Shown one piece after another: positions 45,697 through 53,979 of a stretch of 64,000 bases of DNA (positions within the stretch are counted from its first letter, which is position 1; each line of letters starts with the position of its first letter). The translations under genes and the position numbers were made by a program. Below the pieces are notes generated by a model. It worked only from the letters and a program-made list of their open reading frames with translations. It was not told the origin of the DNA and did not search any database. Location: the NCBI RefSeq assembly GCF_007748035.1, contig NZ_CP036278.1, forward strand, positions 1,674,001 through 1,738,000, written 5' to 3'. Source of the DNA: Aeoliella mucimassa. GTDB taxonomy: Bacteria > Planctomycetota > Planctomycetia > Pirellulales > Lacipirellulaceae.

Positions 45697-46743
45697 TCAG
45701 CCCCCCGAGAAGGTCGCGCTGATTGGAGCCTGCAACCGCGCCCGCGGAGCGGCCCGCACGTCGCTTGGTAGCTCGGGAAGCGGCACCAGCCGACTTTGCG
45801 GTGCGTAACTAGCAGCCGCGGTGCCGGACGCATCGAACACATTCACTTGCTGCGCGGCGGGGAGTCGCTCGGGGATGCGAAGCTTTGCCCCGATTCGCAA
45901 CAGGTCGGGATGCTCGACCACGTCGCGATTTAGCTCGTAGATGTCCCGAGCGCGGCCCGCATCGCCGAGGTACCGCTCGGCGAGCTTCGCCAGGCTGTCG
46001 CCATCGCTCACGACGTGATAAATCGGCTCGTCATCGTCCCACGATTGATTTGCCACGGGGGCAGTGAGCGAAGGGGCGTTCCACGAGTTACTCGCTTGCG
46101 GCGGCAACGTAATGCCAGTGCTGGGGGGGCTGGGATTGTTCCAGGGATTCGCAACTGGTCCCCCGTTAGCGGCAACCGTGGTTCCTGCATCCGCTGGTGC
46201 AGGGCTCGTGTTGGGCTGCGGCGTCTGCGTTGCTATTGGTTGCTGCGTCGGGAACGAAGTTCGCTTGAGCGGAACGGCAAACATAGTCGACTCTAGCAGC
46301 GGTGGTGGTTCGAGCGATGCCAGCCGATCGTCACTGGGGGCGTTGGTCGGTGCTGCTGCAGGGGGAGTCGGCGCGGGGGTGGCTCTGGCGATGTTGTCCG
46401 GCGCGGCCGCGAGCGGAGGAATCGAAAACGGCAACGAATTGTCGGTCGCGGGGACGTTGGGCCGCGCGACTTCGTGCGTTGTGGGAGCCGAAGCAACGCC
46501 TTGTTCTTCCCAATGCCCAGCGGGAGCGACCGAAGTATCCAGCGCGCTCGGCGAACCTTGATTGGCAAACGTGCCAGACGGCACCGGGGCAGCATCAATC
46601 GGCTGTAAACGTTGCGGGGCCCAATCGCCTTCGCTGGTTGGCGTGGCCGTGCTGGCGGGCGGTCCGAACAACGAAGCGCCAAAGAAACCAGCGGACAGCA
46701 ATCCCGCCGCGGAAAGTAGTTTTGCAATTTCAGACACGGACAA
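45697..46743 (-). CDS. LysM domain protein with low-complexity linker
   Basis: A 348-residue protein. The N-terminus has a hydrophobic segment (IAKLLSAAGLLSAGFFGASL) that may be a signal or anchor. Residues about 35-230 are a Pro/Ala/Thr-rich linker. A single LysM domain follows: YHVVSDGDSLAKLAERYLGDAGRARDIYELNRD (span), with GAKLRIPE at its end. LysM domains bind N-acetylglucosamine polymers such as peptidoglycan, so it is probably a cell-wall-associated protein. The tail after LysM shows no domain. Confidence 0.82.
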   Translation of the reverse strand: MSVSEIAKLLSAAGLLSAGFFGASLFGPPASTATPTSEGDWAPQRLQPIDAAPVPSGTFANQGSPSALDTSVAPAGHWEEQGVASAPTTHEVARPNVPATDNSLPFSIPPLAAAPDNIARATPAPTPPAAAPTNAPSDDRLASLEPPPLLESTMFAVPLKRTSFPTQQPIATQTPQPNTSPAPADAGTTVAANGGPVANPWNNPSPPSTGITLPPQASNSWNAPSLTAPVANQSWDDDEPIYHVVSDGDSLAKLAERYLGDAGRARDIYELNRDVVEHPDLLRIGAKLRIPERLPAAQQVNVFDASGTAAASYAPQSRLVPLPELPSDVRAAPRARLQAPISATFSGG

Positions 46744-47055
46744 ACCTCGCCATCGGCATCGAGCCCGTGCCTAGCAATAAGCACGCGCCTGCCATGATCG
46801 GTTGCGAATCATCGTCCGTGAACAGTGAGTCCCAGGGCAGCTCCCGCCTTGGGTGTTTCCTTCGTAGTTTATTCGGAACCAACGTGCCTTTGGTTCAACG
46901 AATTGCTGCTAGCATTCGCAAGATTCAAGCGCGCAGCGCCTGTTAATCGTCCTAGAAAAGGCTCGCTGGTGGGCGAAGCCCTGCCGACTTTGAGGGTTGG
47001 TGAGTTTGGCGAAGCGATTGCGGCGATCTCGAAGCGATCGACCTACTTGGCAAAC
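46744..47055. other. Gap without a recognisable gene
   Basis: These 312 bases separate two minus-strand genes. I see no convincing reading frame, tRNA or strong hairpin. It presumably holds the LysM gene promoter. Confidence 0.5.
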
Positions 47056-47721
47056 TCAATCGAGCGGGCGGATGGCGATCTCTTTGAAGTACCACACGCT
47101 ATTCGAGTCGTGCGCCTGCAGGGCGATGGCTCCTCCTTCGTCGGAGAAGACGCGCCCTTTGCGATCCGCGGAACGTTTGGGATCCTCGGGCTCGGTGTAG
47201 TCGAGCACCTGTTTCCCGTCGAGGCTCACGGTGATCTGCTTGTCCTTCACGCGGATCAGCATCTCGAACCATTCCGATTCGTCGATGCCGGTTTCTTCCA
47301 CAGGCTCCACCGCGTACAGGCTGCCGGTCTTCTGTTGCTCGGGGCGGTTGTTTAGCTGCACTTCGTATCCCTGGTCGAGCAGTCGCCATTTGGTGCGGAG
47401 CTTGGTGCTCGTGTGCAGGAACACACCGCTGTTGGCGTTTGGCTCCGCCCGGGAGACGAGCTTCAGCTCAAAGTTCTTGAACTTCACCGGCTCTTTGTCG
47501 TTGTCGCCAACATAGAACAGGTGGGCCGCGCGGTCGCTCAAGGCTTGAACACGGATGGCGCCGTCCTCGATGGTAAAGGCCTCCGGGTCGAAGTTGGCGT
47601 GCCAGCCTTCGAGACTCTTGCCATCGAACAGCGACTGCCACTGGGAAGCTTCGGCTGGCTCATCGGCCAACACCGGCGACGCAATCACGCAAGCAAGCAG
47701 AAGGCCAACGAAGCAACGCAT
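47056..47721 (-). CDS. DUF1080 (3-keto-disaccharide hydrolase type) protein
   Basis: A 221-residue exported protein. A signal peptide (FVGLLLACVIASPVLA) precedes one DUF1080 domain with the opening FDGKSLEGWHANFDPEAFTIEDGAI (span), then ELKLVSRAEPNANSGVFLH, YEVQLNNRP, and the closing GGAIALQAHDSNSVWYFKEIAIRPL (span). The fold is a concanavalin-like jelly roll, and some members cleave 3-keto-sugars. These proteins are very numerous in planctomycetes. The ATG at 47721 starts the signal peptide; the frame extends upstream without one. Confidence 0.9.
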   Translation of the reverse strand: MRCFVGLLLACVIASPVLADEPAEASQWQSLFDGKSLEGWHANFDPEAFTIEDGAIRVQALSDRAAHLFYVGDNDKEPVKFKNFELKLVSRAEPNANSGVFLHTSTKLRTKWRLLDQGYEVQLNNRPEQQKTGSLYAVEPVEETGIDESEWFEMLIRVKDKQITVSLDGKQVLDYTEPEDPKRSADRKGRVFSDEGGAIALQAHDSNSVWYFKEIAIRPLD

Positions 47722-48171
47722 GGCAGGGGTTCCAAGCAGGGGGGAGGAGGGGGCCGGTCGAGATGAATATAAACCGGGCACGATCCCAGGTGCCAGTAAA
47801 TAAGTCGTGGGATGGGGGCTTTTTGGACTTCCGGAGGCGGATTGGCGGAATTTAGGAGGCTGCAAACCGGTTCGCCCACTACCGATGCGAAACGAGTTGC
47901 AGTGGTCGATAGGTCCATTGCATGGCTTGGATGCGTTTCGGTGTGCTAAACTGAAGCCACGCATCACTTCGAAGAGGCTTGGATGTCAATTAGCGTGGGA
48001 TCGTGTTTTCACTCGCCCCTTCGCTTTATCTGGTACGCAAAACGAGGGCTAAGATGAATTGCCCGACAGCACTACTGGAGACTATCGGGCTGCTGCTTTC
48101 TGCTCCCACGACCCTCGCACCATCCTCGACCGTTGTTGAGAGTGGAAGCTTAAGATGGACTTATCTGTTTT

Positions 48172-48326
48172 CTGTCCACTACGAATACGCCAATCTTGAG
48201 CCAGTGCGCCTCGGCGTGTTCAAGTACATTGACGTGTTCTACAATCGCCAGCGACTCCATCAGACGCTCGGTTATAAAACCCCCGAAGCATTCGAGGCCG
48301 AATACGCCCCGGCCGTAGCGGCGTAA
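48172..48326 (+). pseudogene. IS3-family transposase remnant (OrfB C-terminus)
   Basis: The last 50 codons of an IS3-type OrfB can be read: a VFKYIDVFYNRQRLHQTLGY stretch and the closing KTPEAFEAEYA. The DDE core upstream is gone. The bases after the stop include CCGCTGTCCGAAA, which looks like the old IS end. It marks the left side of the accessory island. A short frame upstream in 47968-48171 shows no domain. Confidence 0.7.
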
Positions 48327-48435
48327 TAGAAAATAGCCCCCGCCGCTGTCCGAAAGTCTTGGGCTATCGCCATGGTAACATGGCAGGCGATGTGGACGAA
48401 TCCAATTTTAGGTTCAAAAGCTATTAGGAACTATT

Positions 48436-49428
48436 ATGAAAACGATCATTCACCAATCATGCCTCTTGCTCGTCTGTATCCTTTTGGCTTCTCCATGCAC
48501 CCTAGGGTTAGCCGATGAGACGGAGAATTACATTGACTGGGAAAAGTTCTCCTCCATGGAGCCAAGTCGACAAGGCTACTTCCAATACGATGAGAGACTC
48601 ATGTACTGGATGGATCTTACTATGGAATTGAACAAGTTCTTCTGGGACTTGTATTCGGAAGATATTGCAGAAGGAAATGGAGGAAAGCGCGTAAGAGAAC
48701 TCGTCCATGGGTTTGGTGAGCACGGTTTCGAGGTAGACATTCGACTCTATCTGATGGCACCAGATGTGTTTTACCCCACAGATTGGGATGTGGATACGCT
48801 GTTTCCCAACACTCCGAAAGACAACATCGCAAAAGGCTACTACAAAGAGTTACTTCGCATCGTTAGCGAGACGCAAGTACGTGACTTCTTAAAGGAACCA
48901 AAGAAACTTGATCGATATTTTGACTCTCTGGTGCATAGTAGAGCGCTGTTCCATGGTAGGGACCTACTTGTTCTAAACAAGAAAGTTAAAGAATTACAAA
49001 GAGAATTTACTGGGCAATCCAGTAGCTACGCATGCCATGCTCGTGATTTCATCATACTTGTTCATGCAACTGGACAGGATGAGTTGCTTAAAGGTATGCA
49101 GCCAATGGAAGTTCACAAGAAGTTCCCGCAATGGCTCGAATGGTACGAAGAGCACAAGACGAGGTTGGTAGGACACCCGTCTAAACCAATTTGGATATAC
49201 GCTAAAGACATTCCTCCAGATTTTCCTCCAGAACTATTTCCATTTGAAGTATTGCAACTCACTGATCCCAGGTATCCCTTTCCTGATTGGGATTTTAAGC
49301 TAGAGCCAGTAATCTTGGGGCTAGGTCAGGAACTCGATATGAATGCTAACTCTGTTGACCACGCAAAGTTGATTGCTGAAAAGGCTAACAACAAGACCGG
49401 TCTTCCTGTTAGCCCTGAAAGAGACTAG
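48436..49428 (+). CDS. Orphan secreted protein
   Basis: A 330-residue protein with a signal peptide (SCLLLVCILLASPCTLGLA). The mature part is helical and aromatic-rich, with many Tyr, Trp and Phe (YFQYDERLMYWMDLTMELNKFFWDLY, span), and ends in a long proline-aromatic section (IPPDFPPELFPFE). No domain is recognised. Base composition is clearly richer in A and T than in neighbouring genes, which together with the adjacent IS3 remnant suggests acquisition by transfer. TTAGGA precedes the ATG at a normal distance. It may be an expressed accessory gene. Confidence 0.7.
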   Translation: MKTIIHQSCLLLVCILLASPCTLGLADETENYIDWEKFSSMEPSRQGYFQYDERLMYWMDLTMELNKFFWDLYSEDIAEGNGGKRVRELVHGFGEHGFEVDIRLYLMAPDVFYPTDWDVDTLFPNTPKDNIAKGYYKELLRIVSETQVRDFLKEPKKLDRYFDSLVHSRALFHGRDLLVLNKKVKELQREFTGQSSSYACHARDFIILVHATGQDELLKGMQPMEVHKKFPQWLEWYEEHKTRLVGHPSKPIWIYAKDIPPDFPPELFPFEVLQLTDPRYPFPDWDFKLEPVILGLGQELDMNANSVDHAKLIAEKANNKTGLPVSPERD

Positions 49429-49713
49429 TGGCAGGCAAGAAACGGGGATGGGTCCAATTATTGACTCGCAGGGTTCCGCTACTGGCGTGCCACCGACAGC
49501 CTTTCCCGATCGTATGACGGAGGTGATGATCCGCCACGTTACCCAATCACCAGCAGTGGGTTGGATGCTTGGTGTGGGGCGTCGCGACACTCGAAGAACT
49601 GAGCTGCCAACGAGCCCCAACTACAGATCGGCTTTAACGCGTATTCTGGGACGTGGGTAGCGGTTTCGTTCTGGCCACGGATGAACGCGGATCATCATGG
49701 ATGGGGTAGCCTC

Positions 49714-49797
49714 TTGGGTTTCGCCCACCGACAACTGGGCGTGGTGCGTTTTTCGGAGTGGCCATGCGTGGTGCGCCCAGCTGTCGGTGCTACCCAA
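49714..49797. repeat. Imperfect inverted repeat
   Basis: The arms 49714-49748 and 49767-49797 share TTGGGT at the outside and CACCGACA.CTGGGCG inside, around an 18-base centre. The sequence lies in a 1.26-kb stretch (49429-50689) without a gene. It could form a cruciform or a transcript hairpin. Confidence 0.6.
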
Positions 49798-49890
49798 AAA
49801 ATCTCCGCGGGCTCGGCGACTCTGTCATGCTGGCTCGATTGTCGTGCCGTACTCTGGTGCTAATCGAAGTCGGATTTGAAACAGTGAGGG

Positions 49891-50508
49891 GCGTTTTCCG
49901 CTTCCCACCTCCCCGGCCCTGAGAGGCCGACCCTCCGCCAGCGGAGGGTGATTTCGAGTGATTTTCGGATCTCAAAGTTTCCAAGTTTTTGCTAGGAATT
50001 GGCCACCGATGGTGTTCTAATGGACAGGTGTTTTTGGTCCGTTGTTTGTTGTTAGTGGTTCGTTGTAGGAGGGTGGAATGGTTTAGCTGATTTTGAATTC
50101 CAATGAATGTCAGCATCGGCGCGCAGGCGAATGTTCGGTTGCGTGGGGGGCGCTGCTGCGCGTGTGGTAAAGCGGTGGTGGGGCTGCGTCGCTGGAAGCT
50201 CCTGGACCCACCCTACTACCTTCAAGATGACATTTCTACATCCATCTCCCAACATCCAACTCAAAATAGTTTCCCATGGGTGGGAATCTATTTTGGACAC
50301 TTTCCGTGGAGGTGTTGATGCAACTTGTTACCTATCAACGACTTGCGATTGATTCCCACTGCGAAAATAGATTCCCACTCGATGCGTTTTTGGGAATGGG
50401 AATCTATTTGGGCGCGAAAACCTCTGGTTTTGTAGAGTGTGCGCGGATTCAATTTTCCCATCGGTGGGTAAATTGGGAATCTATTCGGGGGCGGTGGGAA
50501 TCTATTTG
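49891..50508 (-). repeat. Dispersed repeat, copy B (inverted relative of 27465-27970)
   Basis: About 620 bases whose reverse complement matches copy A in at least five ordered blocks. Copy B is longer because its end (50281-50508) carries four copies of TGGGAATCTATT (50281, 50397, 50474, 50495) plus inverted ones (AAAATAGATTCCCA at 50364; a variant AAAATAGTTTCCCA near 50263). Short frames on both strands through it share residues with frames through copy A only because the DNA is related; I see no codon constraint, so no CDS is called here. Confidence 0.8.
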
Positions 50509-50689
50509 CTCAGCGAATGGGACCTGCCCCACCCGACCGAGGGGGGGGCGGCGTGTGTGCGGGGATTGGGCTCCCTGAGGGGGTGGCAGGATTGGTTGGA
50601 TGGGAGGGGTGGGGGGGCGCTGGAAGCCCGTGGTAAGCCCATTGTGATTCTTTATTCAAACGGGTAACTTATAGGATTCGATATAGCCC

Positions 50690-50763
50690 GCCGGCGTAGC
50701 TTCAATCGGCAGAGCACCGCATTCGTAATGCGGGGGTTGGGGGTTCGACTCCCCCCGCCGGCT
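50690..50763 (+). tRNA. tRNA-Thr (anticodon CGU)
   Basis: A complete cloverleaf of 74 bases: acceptor GCCGGCG with CGCCGGC, anticodon stem CCGCA/TGCGG with loop TTCGTAA (anticodon CGT at 50724-50726), and T-arm GGGGG/CCCCC with loop TTCGACT. The D-arm GCTT...GAGC is present. The CCA end is not encoded. It reads ACG codons. It lies at the right border of the accessory island, a position where integration is common, but no attachment-site repeat was found. Confidence 0.95.
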
Positions 50764-50855
50764 TTTTGAAGCGTCTGCTCGTAGCACGATAGAGCTGCGC
50801 ACAGGCGTTAGATGACCTACGACTTACAACTATCTACCCCCAAGGTAACCTAAGT

Positions 50856-52187
50856 ATGTCGATGACTCAGGCACCGTCTGCCGGAATCAAGTCGATGGTG
50901 GTTTCGTCCACTGGATTCGGACCCCGTGAGATTGAGGAAATCACCCACGCCATCTCCGAGAACTACGCCAATTATCGCGAGCTCAAGGAAGGCGTTCAGG
51001 ATCTCGAAGCACAGCCAAACCGCTCGCCCGCTGCGTCGGCGCGATTGGGCGTGTGCCAGTATTTGCTGGGTCGCTATTCCGACGCGATTGAAACTCTCAA
51101 GCACAGCGATGGTGGTGCCCTGACGCACTACTATCTGGGTCGCTCGTACCTGGCCCTCGACCGGTACAGCGAAGCGGTCGAATCGTACGACGCCTCGCAA
51201 CGGGCCGGCTACGATCGCGATATCGTCACCCTGGCCAAGGCCGAGGCCCTGCGATACTCGAAGCAGCCGGAAGAGTCGCTGAAGCTGCTCGATACGCTTT
51301 CGGGCGCGGTGGAGCAAACCGCAGAGTACTTGTACCAGCGTTCGGCAACCGTGCAGGTGCTCGGTGCTCCCCGCGTTGAGGTGCTCGCGCTGCTCGAGCG
51401 TGCGGTGCAGGCTGATCCCTCGCACGGCGGGTCGCTGTTCGGCCTGGCGTTGGAGAACGATCGCCATGGCAACGACGACTACGCCCGGGAACTCTACGAG
51501 CGGGCTGCCAAGCAGTTTCCGACTTATGTCGGCACGCTGTTGAACCTCGGTATCCTGTACGAGGATATGCAAGCGTTCGACCGTGCGAAGCAGTGCTACA
51601 ACCGCATTCTCGACATGTTCCCCAACCACAAGCGTGCCCGGCTGTACTTTAAGGACGCCGACGCTTCGCGGGACATGTACTACGACGAAGAAGCCCGCCG
51701 CGAGCAGGATCGCTTGAGCCAGGTGCTCAGCATCCCGGTGACCGACTTCGAATTGTCGGTGCGGAGCCGAAATTGCCTGCAAAAGATGGGCTTGATGACA
51801 CTCGGGGATCTGACCGAGACCACTGAGCTCGAACTGCTTTCGAGTAAGAACTTTGGCGAGACTTCGCTGGTCGAAATCCGCGAAATGCTCACTTCCAAGG
51901 GGCTCGACCTGGGGCAGTTTGCTCACCAACGCCGCGAAGAGGATCCGCCGTACGATCCCGAATCGCTCAGCGACGACGAGCGGGCGCTGCTGGATCGGCC
52001 GATATCCGACCTCAACCTGTCGGTGCGTGCCCGCAAGTGCATGGTTCGTCTGGGTCTCACCACGATTGGCGAGTTGGTTCGTCGCACCGGCGACGACCTG
52101 CTGGAGTGCAAGAACTTCGGCGTGACCAGCTTGAACGAAGTTCGCGAGAAGCTGACGCAGGCCAATCTCAAATTGCGTGGTGACTGA
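50856..52187 (+). CDS. TPR protein with two RNA polymerase alpha-CTD-like domains
   Basis: A 443-residue protein. Residues about 60-280 are tetratricopeptide repeats (LGRSYLALDRYSEAVESYDAS, LNLGILYEDMQAFDRAKQCYN and similar). Two modules at the end match the alpha C-terminal domain of RNA polymerase: VTDFELSVRSRNCLQKMGLMTLGDL with KNFGETSLVEIREML (about 293-352) and ISDLNLSVRARKCMVRLGLTTIGEL with KNFGVTSLNEVREKL (about 381-440). The DNA-contact arginine of the alpha-CTD (VRS) is kept in both, the neighbouring asparagine only in the first. A promoter-binding or transcription-coupled scaffold is plausible, not shown. The gene lies between the tRNA and tgt. Confidence 0.9.
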   Translation: MSMTQAPSAGIKSMVVSSTGFGPREIEEITHAISENYANYRELKEGVQDLEAQPNRSPAASARLGVCQYLLGRYSDAIETLKHSDGGALTHYYLGRSYLALDRYSEAVESYDASQRAGYDRDIVTLAKAEALRYSKQPEESLKLLDTLSGAVEQTAEYLYQRSATVQVLGAPRVEVLALLERAVQADPSHGGSLFGLALENDRHGNDDYARELYERAAKQFPTYVGTLLNLGILYEDMQAFDRAKQCYNRILDMFPNHKRARLYFKDADASRDMYYDEEARREQDRLSQVLSIPVTDFELSVRSRNCLQKMGLMTLGDLTETTELELLSSKNFGETSLVEIREMLTSKGLDLGQFAHQRREEDPPYDPESLSDDERALLDRPISDLNLSVRARKCMVRLGLTTIGELVRRTGDDLLECKNFGVTSLNEVREKLTQANLKLRGD

Positions 52188-52219
52188 TCGACTCGACGTG
52201 GTGAATTGAGGATTTCGGA

Positions 52220-53392
<1,173 letters not shown>

Positions 53393-53580
53393 TAACCCCG
53401 CGAAGCCCTCCATTCGTTGTGGGCAATGCGAGTTTGGGGATTGCTCCAATCCCCCTTCCCCGTTGTGGCGTAAGGACTTATGATGATCCCTTTGGTCTAG
53501 GGACCGGGGCTCGGCATGTGTGAGCAGCCGGGCCGTTTCTGTTATCTTGCTCGCTCGTTGACAACGAATAGGCGGTCGTA

Positions 53581-53958
53581 GTGGACTGGTTTTCCTCCAT
53601 AGTGCTCTTGGCTCAAGAAGCGGCAAATGCCCCTGCTGCCGCCGATGGCAATAAGGATGCCCCCAGCCTATTCAGCAGCCCGATGATCCTCATCACGCTG
53701 CTTTTCGCAGCTTTTTACGTCATCGTGCTATTGCCTCAACGCCGGGAACAAGATAAGCGAACAAGAATGCTCGAAGCGATCAAAGAAACCGATAAGGTGA
53801 TCACTTCGGGTGGCATGTTCGGAACCGTGACCAATATTCAAAAAGATACAGGTCGGGTCACCTTGCGGGTGGACGACAATAACGGCACTAAAATCAAAGT
53901 CAGCCTGGCCTCGATCGCCCAAGTTCTGGGAGACGATAAAGCTGAAGGCGAGAACTAG
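53581..53958 (+). CDS. yajC: Preprotein translocase subunit YajC
   Basis: A 125-residue small membrane protein that joins the SecDF complex. One helix (SSPMILITLLFAAFYVIVLLPQ) is followed by the hallmark RREQDKRTRMLEAIKETDKVITSGGMFGTVTNIQKD (span) and the DNNGTKIKVSLASI end. The start is GTG. It is separated from secDF by 21 bases, so they are probably co-transcribed. Confidence 0.95.
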   Translation: MDWFSSIVLLAQEAANAPAAADGNKDAPSLFSSPMILITLLFAAFYVIVLLPQRREQDKRTRMLEAIKETDKVITSGGMFGTVTNIQKDTGRVTLRVDDNNGTKIKVSLASIAQVLGDDKAEGEN

Positions 53959-53979
53959 TCTAGAGATCTACGAATCGAA

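Noticed and set aside
49790-50300. Short minus-strand frames at 49790-50116 and 50052-50300
   Set aside because: They lie inside repeat copy B and read out its blocks; there is no sign of selection on codons.
50263-50508. TGGGAATCTATTT repeats as a CRISPR array
   Set aside because: The repeats are only 12-14 bases, occur in both orientations and have irregular spacing (about 20-116 bases); no cas gene is present.
53557-53562. TTGACA as -35 box for yajC
   Set aside because: No -10 hexamer lies 16-18 bases downstream before the coding region, so it is not called as a promoter.
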